A stretch of DNA of 64,000 nt. Source: Brachybacterium fresconis. GTDB lineage: Bacteria; Actinomycetota; Actinomycetes; Actinomycetales; Dermabacteraceae. Positions 17,031-25,011 of this stretch are shown here, piece by piece. The position numbers and the translations under genes are program-made. Every line of letters begins with the position of its first letter. The first letter of the stretch is position 1. The DNA is taken from contig NZ_JAGIOC010000001.1 in NCBI RefSeq assembly GCF_017876515.1, positions 4,092,001 through 4,156,000 of the forward strand, given 5' to 3'. The notes under the pieces were generated by a model. That model searched no databases. It was not told the DNA's origin and worked only from the letters and a program-made list of their open reading frames with translations.

Positions 17031-17085
17031 GCGACCGACGCGCGTCGGCGACCGGTTCGCTCCCGCGACCGACGCGCGTCGGCGA
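17031..17085. terminator. Two direct repeats each holding a 14-bp palindrome
   Basis: A 21-bp unit at 17031-17051 recurs exactly at 17065-17085. Each contains the perfect palindrome CCGACGCGCGTCGG. They sit between convergent genes (small membrane protein and ferredoxin), a good place for a two-way terminator. Confidence 0.45.
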
Positions 17086-17113
17086 TCCGCAGGCGGCGAG
17101 CCGGCTGCGCTGA

Positions 17114-17386
17114 TCAGACGTCGATCCGGATCTCACCCTCGCCCCGCGAGACGCAGGTGGTTATCTGCTCGGCCTGCTCGTCCTCCCGGAGGAACTCGTC
17201 CAGGTGCTCGACCTGTCCGGAGACCAGGGGCACCACGCAGGCGCCGCAGACCCCTCCCTCGCAGGAGTAGTCCATGTCGATGCCGGCGTCCAGGAGCGAC
17301 TGCAGGAGGGATTGCTCCTCGGCGACCTCGACCGTCATGCCGGACCTGAGGCGCCGGGCCGTGAAAGGCTCTCCGAACAGCGACAT
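17114..17386 (-). CDS. 2Fe-2S ferredoxin, plant type
   Basis: The ATG at 17386 is preceded by AAGGAG at good spacing and gives 90 residues. The cluster ligands are Cys42, Cys47, Cys50 and Cys78 (C-X4-C-X2-C-X27-C) in the context YSCEGGVCGAC and TTCVSR. This resembles the C-terminal ferredoxin domain of phthalate-dioxygenase-type reductases more than vertebrate-type ferredoxins. Here it is free-standing, without a reductase or oxygenase gene beside it. It probably carries electrons to an oxygenase encoded elsewhere. Confidence 0.92.
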   Translation of the reverse strand: MSLFGEPFTARRLRSGMTVEVAEEQSLLQSLLDAGIDMDYSCEGGVCGACVVPLVSGQVEHLDEFLREDEQAEQITTCVSRGEGEIRIDV

Positions 17387-17489
17387 CCTCGCTCCTTCCG
17401 GGTGGGCCGCCCGGGGTGGCAGCTGGGCTCCCAGTTTCCCATGCCGGAGGTGTCGAGGAGGGGGTGAGTCGCGCCTCACCTGCGGTTTC

Positions 17490-17822
17490 CTACGCGTCGG
17501 CTTCGTCGGACTCCTCGTCCTCCGAGCGCGGGGGCGCGGAGATCGTCGCGGTCCCGGATTCGGCCGGGGAGGCCGAGACGCGAGCGGACGACGGAGCCGT
17601 CGTCGCGGACGGGCTCAGCGCGAGAGCAGCCGGGCCGAAGCTCAGCACCAGCAGGGCGGTCGCGCCGAGTGCGGCGGCTCCGGCCGTGGCGCGGCCGGCG
17701 AGCCCCCGAGGGACGGAGTGGAGATCATGGGCCGGAGCGAGCGTCGAGGGCAGCTCCGTGCAGACCGCGACCTCCGCCGTCGGCGTCGAGGGGCGCGACG
17801 CTGTGCCGGTCTCGTCGTCCAT
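17490..17822 (-). CDS. Single-pass membrane protein, Ser/Thr/Ala-rich
   Basis: The ATG at 17822 with an AAGGAGG upstream gives 110 residues. A hydrophilic N-terminus (about 45 residues) is followed by one hydrophobic segment (about residues 48-70) and a Ser/Ala-rich acidic tail. It may be an anti-sigma-like or anchored protein, but no motif supports a function. It is divergent from the ileS leader. No family recognised. Confidence 0.6.
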   Translation of the reverse strand: MDDETGTASRPSTPTAEVAVCTELPSTLAPAHDLHSVPRGLAGRATAGAAALGATALLVLSFGPAALALSPSATTAPSSARVSASPAESGTATISAPPRSEDEESDEADA

Positions 17823-17949
17823 ATCGGTTCCTCCTTCGGGAACTGCGGCGATCTGCCGAGGAACCCATTCCAGTCGCTGCAGCTGTGCTGGCGCTGTGCA
17901 TGCGGATCGGGTTCCCTGTGATCCGTGCATCGCACTCGCGCACCGCCGG

Positions 17950-17978
17950 ATGACCGTCCCGGGACGGACGCGTACACT
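17950..17978 (+). promoter_or_regulatory. Sigma-70-type promoter of the ileS T-box transcript
   Basis: The -35 box is ATGACC at 17950-17955 and the -10 box TACACT at 17973-17978, with a 17-bp spacer. Transcription should start near 17985, just before the first T-box stem. Confidence 0.65.
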
Positions 17979-17984
17979 GGCGCG

Positions 17985-18245
17985 CATCGGCATCGACCCG
18001 GCCATCACCGGTGAGCCGCGGGAAGAACCGCCCACCGCCGACTCGCGGAGGAGGGCGCAGTAGAACCCGCCGGGACCAGCCCGTCACAGCTGAGGAACGA
18101 GGGGAAGCTCCCGCACCGGTCCGCCGGTACGGACAGGGCATCAACCGAGGTGGTACCGCGCCGCCGATCTCCGGGTCGACGAGCGTCCTCGGACACCGTG
18201 ATGTCCCAGCCGTCGTCCCCTGTTCTTCTTCGGAGGTCCGTCCCC
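17985..18245 (+). ncRNA. T-box riboswitch controlling ileS
   Basis: The leader contains the T-box signature CCGAGGTGGTACCGCG at 18145-18160. Its TGGT bulge (18151-18154) can pair with the ACCA end of uncharged tRNA-Ile. CCGAGG (18145-18150) pairs with CCTCGG (18187-18192) to form the antisequestrator/antiterminator helix. Near the 5' end a very short stem, CCGG/CCGG at 17998-18001 and 18008-18011, presents the loop CCATCA with an ATC isoleucine specifier at 18004-18006. This matches the ultrashort stem I, translational T-box class described for actinobacterial ileS genes. The ileS ribosome site GGAGGT (18232-18237) is the likely controlled element. Confidence 0.88.
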
Positions 18246-21200
18246 ATGGTCTACCCGGTCAGCGGAGACCCGCTCGTCCCCTCACCGAACCTGCCGGCGC
18301 TCGAGAACGCCATCCAGGAGTTCTGGCGCACCGACGACACCTTCCGCGCCTCGATCGCGCAGCGCGAGGGCGCCGAGGAGTTCGTCTTCTACGACGGTCC
18401 GCCCTTCGCCAACGGCCTGCCGCACTACGGACACCTGCTGACCGGCTTCGTCAAGGACGTCGTCCCCCGTTTCCGCACCATGTGCGGCAACAAGGTCGAC
18501 CGCCGCTTCGGCTGGGACACCCACGGCCTGCCCGCCGAGCTCGAGGCGATGCGCGAGCTGGGCATGACGGAGAAGTCCGAGATCGAGGAGATGGGCCTGC
18601 AGGCGTTCAACAACGCCGCCCAGGCGTCGGTGCTGAAGTACACCAAGGAGTGGGAGGACTACGTCACCCGCCAGGCCCGCTGGGTCGACTTCGACAACGA
18701 CTACAAGACCCTCGACGTCACCTTCATGGAGTCGGTGCTGTGGGCCTTCAAGACCCTGTACGACAAGGGCCGCGCCTACGAGGGCTACTACGTGCTGCCC
18801 TACTGCTGGAAGGACCAGACGCCGCTGAGCGCACACGAGCTGCGCATGGACGACGACGTCTACCAGGAGCGTCAGGACCAGACCGTCACGGTCACCTTCC
18901 CCTTCTGCGGGGACCGGGCCGAGCGGCTCGGCCTGGACGGGGTGAACGCGCTGGCCTGGACGACGACCCCGTGGACCCTGCCGACGAACTTCTCCCTCGC
19001 CGTCGGCCCCGAGCTCGAGTACTCGGTGGTCCCGGCCGGCCCGCTCGGGGCGGCCGACGGCGCCGCCGCGGGCGAGGCCCGCTATCTCATGGCGACCGCG
19101 CTGCTCGGCTCCTACGCCACGGAGCTCGGCTACGAGAGCGCCGAGGATGCCCTCGCCGCCTGCGAGGAGCGGGTCTTCCTCGGCTCCGAGCTCGAGCACA
19201 TGGCCTACCGGCCGCTGTGGACCGTGTACTCCGAGGACCGCGAGAGGTGGGGCACGCAGAACGCCTGGATCGTCACCGTCGCGGATTACGTCTCCACCGA
19301 CGACGGCACCGGCGTGGTCCACCAGGCCACCGCCTACGGTGAGGCCGATCAGCAGGTCAACGCCGAGTACGGCATCCCCGTGATCGTCTCGGTGGACGAA
19401 GGCGCCCAGTTCCTGGACTACTTCGCCGGCACCGAGCTCGACGAGATCGCCGGAGTGCAGGTGTTCGACGCGAATCGTCCGATCATCCGCAACCTCCAGC
19501 GCTCCGGGCGCCTGCTGCGCGAGGCCAGCTACGTGCACTCCTACCCGCACTGCTGGCGCTGCCGGAATCCCCTGATCTACAAGGCCGTGAGCTCCTGGTA
19601 CGTCAAGGTCGCCGACCAGCGCCGGCGCATGCTCGAGCTGAACGAGCAGATCGACTGGGTCCCCGGCAACGTCAAGGACGGCCAGTTCGGCCGCTGGCTC
19701 GAGGGCGCCCGCGACTGGGCGATCTCCCGCAACCGCTACTGGGGCTCCCCGATCCCGGTGTGGAAGAGCGACGATGCGAACCATCCCCGCATCGATGTGT
19801 ACGGCTCCCTGGCGGAGCTCGAGGAGGCCTTCGGCACCCTCCCGCGCGACGAGCACGGCGAGGTCAACCTCCACCGGCCCTACATCGACGAGCTCACCCG
19901 CCCCAACCCCGACGATCCGACCGGGAACTCCACGATGCGCCGCGTCGAGGAGGTCTTCGACGTCTGGTTCGACTCCGGCTCGATGCCCTACGCCCAGGTG
20001 CACTACCCCTTCGAGAACACCGACTGGTTCGAGTCCCACAACCCCGCGGACTTCATCGTGGAGTACATCGGCCAGACCCGGGGCTGGTTCTACGTCATGC
20101 ATGTGCTCTCCACCGCGCTGTTCGACCGGCCCGCGTTCACCTCCGTGATCTGCCACGGCATCGTGCTCGGCGAGGACGGGCAGAAGATGTCCAAGTCGCT
20201 GCGCAACTACCCCGATGTGCGCGAGATGTTCGACAAGTACGGGGCCGACGCGATGCGCTGGTTCCTCATGAGCTCGCCGATCCTGCGCGGCGGCAACCTC
20301 GTCGTCGACGAGCCCAAGATCCGCGACGCCACGCGCCATGTGGTGCTGCCGCTGTGGAACGTCTGGTACTTCCTGGGGCTGTACGCCAACGCCGCCGGGG
20401 ACAAGGACGAGCAGGGGCGGCCGACGGGCCACCGCGGGGCGACCCGCTACGGGTCCACCGACGTCATGGACCAGTACCTGCTGGCTCGCACCGGCGATCT
20501 GGTGCGGCAGGTGCGCGAGCAGATGACCGCGCTCGCGATCGCCGATGCCGCCGAGCTGATCCAGGACTACCTGGACATGCTCACCAATTGGTACGTGCGC
20601 CGCTCCCGCGACCGGTTCTGGGAGGGCGATGAACAGGCGATCGACGTGCTCTCGACCTGCCTGGCGACCCTGTGCCAGGTGACGGCGCCGCTGCTGCCCA
20701 TGGTCACCGAGGAGATCTTCCAGCAGCTGACCGGCGAGCGCTCCGTGCACCTGACGGACTGGCCCGACGACTCCCTGTTCCCCCGCGACGCCGCGCTGGT
20801 CGCCCGGATGGACGACGTGCGCGCCATCGCGGGCGTCGGCAACTCCCTGCGCAAGAAGGAGCAGCTGCGGGCACGGCTGCCGCTGGCGGAGCTCACCGTG
20901 GTCCACCACGACCCCGCCTCCCTGGAACCCTTCGCCGCCCTGATCGCCGACGAGCTCAACGTCAAGGCGGTGCGCCTGCTGGACGTGGCCAGCGAGGAGG
21001 CCCAGGGCATGGGCGTCGAGCAGCGCCTGACCGTCAACGCCCGAGCTGCCGGCCCGCGACTGGGCAAGCAGGTGCAGACGGTCATCAAGGGTTCGAAGTC
21101 CGGGGACTGGTCGGTGGACGAGGCCGGCACGGTCGTCTCCGGTGGCATCGCCCTCGAGGCCGGCGAGTACTCGCTCGATCTCGTGGCCGGCCAGTCCGCC

Positions 21201-21542
21201 GCGATGGAGGGCCGGGCCGTGGGCGTGCTGCGCGGCGGCGACTTCCTGGCCCTGGACATCCGCCTGACCCCCGAGCTCGAGGCCGAGGGCACCGCCCGCG
21301 ACGTGGTGCGCGCCATCCAATCCGCGCGCCGCGGTGCCGGGCTGGACGTCTCGGACCGGATCCGTCTGACCGTGGACGGCGACGAGCAGGTCGTCGAGGC
21401 GGTGGCCGCGCACCGCGAGCTGGTGGCCGGGGAGGTGCTGGCCGTCGAGCTGGCCGTGCCCGCCGCCCCCGCCGACGGTGCCCACTCCGCGAGCGAGAAG
21501 GTCACCGCCGGGGCCGTGACCGTCTCGGTCGCCGCCGTGTGA
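18246..21542 (+). CDS. ileS: Isoleucyl-tRNA synthetase
   Basis: This class I synthetase charges tRNA-Ile and hydrolyses Val-tRNA-Ile in its CP1 domain. The ATG at 18246 lies 8 nt after GGAGGT. The 1098-residue protein has the HIGH equivalent HYGH at residues 60-63 and KMSKS from Lys647. It belongs to the long type-2 IleS group, which resembles eukaryotic enzymes and is often less sensitive to mupirocin. Expression is probably raised on uncharged tRNA-Ile through the T-box leader. The gene is followed by a repeat array rather than directly by folC. Confidence 0.97.
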   Translation: MVYPVSGDPLVPSPNLPALENAIQEFWRTDDTFRASIAQREGAEEFVFYDGPPFANGLPHYGHLLTGFVKDVVPRFRTMCGNKVDRRFGWDTHGLPAELEAMRELGMTEKSEIEEMGLQAFNNAAQASVLKYTKEWEDYVTRQARWVDFDNDYKTLDVTFMESVLWAFKTLYDKGRAYEGYYVLPYCWKDQTPLSAHELRMDDDVYQERQDQTVTVTFPFCGDRAERLGLDGVNALAWTTTPWTLPTNFSLAVGPELEYSVVPAGPLGAADGAAAGEARYLMATALLGSYATELGYESAEDALAACEERVFLGSELEHMAYRPLWTVYSEDRERWGTQNAWIVTVADYVSTDDGTGVVHQATAYGEADQQVNAEYGIPVIVSVDEGAQFLDYFAGTELDEIAGVQVFDANRPIIRNLQRSGRLLREASYVHSYPHCWRCRNPLIYKAVSSWYVKVADQRRRMLELNEQIDWVPGNVKDGQFGRWLEGARDWAISRNRYWGSPIPVWKSDDANHPRIDVYGSLAELEEAFGTLPRDEHGEVNLHRPYIDELTRPNPDDPTGNSTMRRVEEVFDVWFDSGSMPYAQVHYPFENTDWFESHNPADFIVEYIGQTRGWFYVMHVLSTALFDRPAFTSVICHGIVLGEDGQKMSKSLRNYPDVREMFDKYGADAMRWFLMSSPILRGGNLVVDEPKIRDATRHVVLPLWNVWYFLGLYANAAGDKDEQGRPTGHRGATRYGSTDVMDQYLLARTGDLVRQVREQMTALAIADAAELIQDYLDMLTNWYVRRSRDRFWEGDEQAIDVLSTCLATLCQVTAPLLPMVTEEIFQQLTGERSVHLTDWPDDSLFPRDAALVARMDDVRAIAGVGNSLRKKEQLRARLPLAELTVVHHDPASLEPFAALIADELNVKAVRLLDVASEEAQGMGVEQRLTVNARAAGPRLGKQVQTVIKGSKSGDWSVDEAGTVVSGGIALEAGEYSLDLVAGQSAAMEGRAVGVLRGGDFLALDIRLTPELEAEGTARDVVRAIQSARRGAGLDVSDRIRLTVDGDEQVVEAVAAHRELVAGEVLAVELAVPAAPADGAHSASEKVTAGAVTVSVAAV

Positions 21543-21612
21543 GCTGAGCGCGGCTGGGACCGGGTACGGTCGCGCCGCCGTCCCCGGCCGAGCTGGCGGC
21601 ACCGCCGTGTCC

Positions 21613-21809
21613 GGCCGAGCTCTGCGCTGTCGTTGCCACAGCGGACTGTCGCTGACTGAGCTCTGCTTTGTCGTTGCCACAGCGGACTGTCGCTGACTGA
21701 GCTCTGCTTTGTCGTTGCCACAGCGGACTATGGCACCGACAAAGCAGAGCTCGGCCGAGGGGAGATGACGCAGAGCTCGGCCCGGGGGCAGACGACGCAG
21801 AGCTCGGCC
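21613..21809. repeat. Intergenic array of inverted and tandem repeats
   Basis: A 41-bp unit starting GAGCTCTG is tandemly repeated at 21617-21657 and 21658-21698, with a partial third copy from 21699. Downstream the sequence CAGAGCTCGGCC appears three times in the opposite sense (starts 21745, 21771, 21798). GAGCTCTGCTTTGTC at 21699-21713 pairs perfectly with 21738-21752 across a 24-nt loop. GGCCGAGCTCTGCG at 21613-21626 pairs perfectly with 21769-21782 or 21796-21809. The three-by-three symmetric layout could form one long cruciform or nested hairpins. No gene is visible in 21543-21970 outside it. Confidence 0.8.
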
Positions 21810-21970
21810 GAGGGGACGGGACGGGGAAGGGTCCGGTGCCGCGGGCACGCGCGGCATGGGACACTCTCACCGGTCGCGACGATCGCGGCCGGCGGGCCGC
21901 ACGGGTCGACCACTTCCCCGCAGCAGGGCGGCGGCGGGGGCCCGGCCCACGTCGAGAACGGACGGGGACG

Positions 21971-22399
21971 ATGATGGGACGACGACGCCTTCTCACCGCG
22001 GGCCTCGCTCTGTCGGCGGCACTTCTCAGCGGCTGCGGGCTGCGCGGAAGGTCGCTGGACCGGACGCTCAACGAGGCGGCCCAGAGCGTCGACGGGGTCA
22101 CCGCCTCCGCGCTCGAGACGGTCACCGGCGCCGAGTTCCAGCGCGCCATCCGGGGGCGGATCGAAACCTCCGCCGCCGAGCGGGACGCGGTGCTGGAGAT
22201 CTTCGGGCAGGTGATGTCTGCGCTGGTCGCGGCGGTCGTGGAGCGCGGCGGCTCCGAGAGTGAGACGTCACGCGGGGTGGGAGCGATCACGGCCCTCGGC
22301 TCCGACGGCGAGGAGTACGACATGTGGGACCTTCGTCCGGATCTCGAGCGGTCCACGGGGCGGCTCGACGCGGTGATCCTCTCGGACTTCGCCGAGTAG
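21971..22399 (+). CDS. Predicted lipoprotein beside the WXG-hydrolase operon
   Basis: The ATG at 21971 (or 21974) gives 142 residues. The N-terminus is a classical lipoprotein signal: RRR, a hydrophobic stretch, then lipobox LLSGC with Cys22 as the lipidation site. The mature part is mostly helical and acidic, ending in SDFAE. No family is recognised. It converges on the WXG-hydrolase gene. In such loci a lipoprotein can be an immunity or accessory factor, but nothing in the sequence proves this. Confidence 0.75.
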   Translation: MMGRRRLLTAGLALSAALLSGCGLRGRSLDRTLNEAAQSVDGVTASALETVTGAEFQRAIRGRIETSAAERDAVLEIFGQVMSALVAAVVERGGSESETSRGVGAITALGSDGEEYDMWDLRPDLERSTGRLDAVILSDFAE

Positions 22400-22407
22400 G
22401 GGAGCGA

Positions 22408-22426
22408 GGATCAGCGCTGCTGATCC
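22408..22426. terminator. Hairpin between convergent lipoprotein and WXG-hydrolase genes
   Basis: GGATCAGC pairs perfectly with GCTGATCC across a 3-nt loop. It fills the 30-bp gap between two convergent stop codons and so could terminate both transcripts. Confidence 0.55.
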
Positions 22427-22429
22427 GGC

Positions 22430-24034
22430 TCAGGGCTCGCCGCGCCCCACGGTGACGACCTGGGACCGCGCGACGTAGGTGCCGTCGCCCAGATAAACCC
22501 CTGCGAGATCGTCCTGGAGCGCGGACAGGGTGGGATCGCTCGCCGTGCTCCGGGCGAGGGATCCCGAATAGCCCCCTGCGGGATCGTGACCCGATCCCAT
22601 GGAGTCGTGGTTCGCGACCAGCACCGGCACGGGATCGATGCCGGTGACCGGGTAGGGATCCAGAGTCACTTCGTGGCGGTTGGGGGCGCCGAGGTGCGTC
22701 CCGCCGGGTTGGGCCCCGCCGAGATCCGTCTCGGCGATCAGGTCTCCGCTGAAGCCCTCGAGACCGGTCCCGGCCTCGTGACTCACGTTCACCGATCGGG
22801 TGGTGCCTTGAGCCGGGACGACGGTCTGCACCGGCGAGCCGACCGAGAAGGTGTGCGTGACGTTGTAGGTGCCGGGGTCCCCGGAGGTGCTGTTGAAGCT
22901 CGGGTCCGCTGCGAGCTGGTTCGCCACGATCCCTCCCTGGCTGTGTCCGACGATCAGGACATCGGCGCCGGGTGGGACGTCCGCCGCCGCCATCGCTGCC
23001 TGCACGTCGTCCATCGCCGCGGGATGCTGGCCGGCGACCAGGCGCAGGTTCGAGCCCCAATCACGGGAGTTGCCCTGCTCGCCGTATGCCCCGGGGACGT
23101 CGGTCGCCCCCGCCCCTTCCGTCGGCGGGACCTGCACGATGTAGGAGGGCCGGCCGCCGGAGGCACCGCGGACCTCCTGGATTCCGATCTGGCCCGCCTC
23201 CAGCGGGGCCTGCCCCGGGCTGTCCATCCGCAGCGCATCGTTGTCGGCCACCAGGTCCTGCAGATCCCGGGGCGACCGTGCACGTCCGTCGTCCGTGACC
23301 ACGTCCGTCACGATGCCGCCGGGGCGGTCGTCGAGGAAGGGGGTGTCCTCGCCCGTGACGGCCTCGTACACGCCCACTCCGGCGGATCCCGTGGTCACCA
23401 GGGCGGCGGCTCCGAGCTCGGCGTAGGTCGGGACCCGCTCGCCGGTGGCCCAGTCCTCGAGGATCGTGCCGACATGGTCGGCGTCGCGCTGGAACTGCGC
23501 GATGCCGTCGGTCCTCACTCCGATGGACCCCAGCCCGTCCTCGACCAGGTCGATGCCGGTGTCGACGCCCCAGCCGATCGCGACGGACGTCACCCCGGCC
23601 ACGCCGGACAGTCCCTCCTCCAGCGGAGCCTCGAGCCAGTCGGGCATCCACGGCGCATCGTCCTGGCGGTAGCCGTGTGCGATGTCCGCCGCAGGAGCGG
23701 GCGGGATCATGGCCCCGCCGCCGTCCGTCCCCGTCCCGCCGCCGTCCGTCCCCGAACTCCCGCCGTCCGGTGCGGAGGTCGCGTCCTGCTCGTCCGCCTC
23801 GGTGAGCGCCTGATCGCCGAGGCGGTCCAGCTGATCGCACAGAGCGGTCAGGGAGTCGGTGGCCTGCTCGCGCCACCGTCCGCGGAAGTCCTCGGCGTCC
23901 GGGCCCGCCCAGGAGACCGTTCGCACCGCGGCGTCGAGACGTCCGCGTCGATCCTCGAGGGCGCCGGAGGCGGCGTGCAGGCGCCCGGCGTACGAGCGCA
24001 CCGCGTCGGGGGCCATCCCGTGGAAGCCGTTCAT
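22430..24034 (-). CDS. WXG100-like module fused to alpha/beta hydrolase
   Basis: The ATG at 24034 overlaps the upstream stop (ATGA), showing coupling. Residues 1-87 form a WXG-type helical hairpin with WAGPDAEDF at 42-50, aligning without gaps to the WXG protein at 6199-7482. A Gly/Thr/Asp repeat linker (about residues 90-107, TDGGG units) leads to a hydrolase domain. Its nucleophile elbow is GHSQGG with Ser365, and later acidic and His residues (for example near NHDSMGSGHDP) could complete a triad. Lipase- or esterase-like activity on a secreted substrate is the best guess. There is no signal peptide; type VII-like export is inferred from the N-terminus. Confidence 0.8.
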   Translation of the reverse strand: MNGFHGMAPDAVRSYAGRLHAASGALEDRRGRLDAAVRTVSWAGPDAEDFRGRWREQATDSLTALCDQLDRLGDQALTEADEQDATSAPDGGSSGTDGGGTGTDGGGAMIPPAPAADIAHGYRQDDAPWMPDWLEAPLEEGLSGVAGVTSVAIGWGVDTGIDLVEDGLGSIGVRTDGIAQFQRDADHVGTILEDWATGERVPTYAELGAAALVTTGSAGVGVYEAVTGEDTPFLDDRPGGIVTDVVTDDGRARSPRDLQDLVADNDALRMDSPGQAPLEAGQIGIQEVRGASGGRPSYIVQVPPTEGAGATDVPGAYGEQGNSRDWGSNLRLVAGQHPAAMDDVQAAMAAADVPPGADVLIVGHSQGGIVANQLAADPSFNSTSGDPGTYNVTHTFSVGSPVQTVVPAQGTTRSVNVSHEAGTGLEGFSGDLIAETDLGGAQPGGTHLGAPNRHEVTLDPYPVTGIDPVPVLVANHDSMGSGHDPAGGYSGSLARSTASDPTLSALQDDLAGVYLGDGTYVARSQVVTVGRGEP

Positions 24035-24813
24035 CGCGTTTGCGTCCGGTCGGAGCAGGCGGCGGCGAATCGCAGTCCCTCCTGCAGGACGGGCAGCACG
24101 GTGCCCAGCACGTCCCCGTCGGCCACCAGGTGGACCGGGCCGAGAGCCGCCTGCGAGTCATCCATGCGATACAGCGAGCGCTCGCCGCGCACCCACAACC
24201 GGGACCAGCTCTCGCTCGTCTCCGGGGCCTGCAGGTGTCGTCCGGAGGGATCGTGCAGCGTCAGCGAGACCGCGGCCCGCGCCCCGTCCGCGGTGAGCGC
24301 GTCCAGCAGATGCTCGTCGATCCCGTCGGCGCCGGAGAAGGCCTCCGGCGCAGCGGTGCCGCGGGAGAGCTCGTGACGGACCTGCTCGATCTGCCCCGGG
24401 GTGAGCCGGAGACCTGCCGACTCCCGTCGGACCCCGAGGTGGGGCGCGCCGCCGAGACCGACCGGGGCGAGGAGCTCCTCGACCAGGGCCGGGATCCGAT
24501 CCCTGGAGACGCTGGCCCAGGTCGAGGGGGAGCGGCCGCGGGAGGCCTCGAGTGTCGCCGCGTCGGGGTGCAGCCCGATGCGCAGCCTCCTGGTCGAGGC
24601 TCCCTCCGTCGTGGCCACCACGAGCAGGGCGGGGGAGGTGAAGTGCCGGCGGAGGATCTCGGCGGACGTCGGGTCCTCCTGCCCCCTCCTGGCGGGAGCA
24701 CGCTCCGGGGCCGGCACGAGGGCCCGGTACACGGGATTCCAGACCTCGGGCGGGACGGAGCCGGCGACGACCCGACGGGCCGCCTGCTCCACGTCGGCGG
24801 TCAGCGGTGGCAT
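24031..24813 (-). CDS. Unknown protein, possibly EspG-like partner of the WXG fusion
   Basis: The ATG at 24813 has GAGGAG 6 nt upstream, giving 260 residues. It is soluble, with alternating beta strands and helices and Arg/Glu-rich surfaces. Segments ALLVVATTEGASTRRLRIGLH and LTPGQIEQVRHELSRG are reminiscent of EspG-family chaperones, which bind WXG/PE/PPE substrates of type VII systems. The similarity is weak and by eye only. Translational coupling to the WXG-hydrolase supports a chaperone or antitoxin-like role. No ESX core gene (EccC ATPase, EccD) is in the window. Confidence 0.6.
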   Translation of the reverse strand: MPPLTADVEQAARRVVAGSVPPEVWNPVYRALVPAPERAPARRGQEDPTSAEILRRHFTSPALLVVATTEGASTRRLRIGLHPDAATLEASRGRSPSTWASVSRDRIPALVEELLAPVGLGGAPHLGVRRESAGLRLTPGQIEQVRHELSRGTAAPEAFSGADGIDEHLLDALTADGARAAVSLTLHDPSGRHLQAPETSESWSRLWVRGERSLYRMDDSQAALGPVHLVADGDVLGTVLPVLQEGLRFAAACSDRTQTR

Positions 24814-24904
24814 CGCCGTCTCCTCACACGGTCGAGCCGGAGTCCCCGGCGCTGGTGATAGCCCTGAGACTAGGAGCAGGGTCGACGCCGGCCCACGGGG
24901 GCCA

Positions 24905-24935
24905 CTCCCCATGTGGACAGTCACCTCCTGGGGAG
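24905..24935. promoter_or_regulatory. Inverted CTCCCCA/TGGGGAG pair upstream of WXG operon
   Basis: CTCCCCA at 24905-24911 and TGGGGAG at 24929-24935 form an inverted pair with a 17-bp spacer, between the divergent folC gene and the WXG-hydrolase operon. The heptamers match the palindrome at 6107-6124 before the other WXG gene. Each heptamer alone is common by chance in this GC-rich DNA. Confidence 0.35.
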
Positions 24936-25011
24936 GAACGATTCCCCCGCGGCCCCTCGTAGACTGATCCCCGCCCCGCCCGCCTCACCCCAAGCCACCC
25001 CAGGAGCCTTC

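Noticed and set aside
21613..21809. Direct repeats as a CRISPR array
   Set aside because: The 41-bp units abut with no spacers, the second half is inverted, and no cas gene is near.
18282..21857. A long open frame of about 1190 codons antisense to ileS
   Set aside because: It mirrors ileS codon positions in GC-rich DNA, has low-complexity His/Arg/Gly composition and no motif. The same applies to long antisense frames opposite selA/selB, valS and the proS gene.
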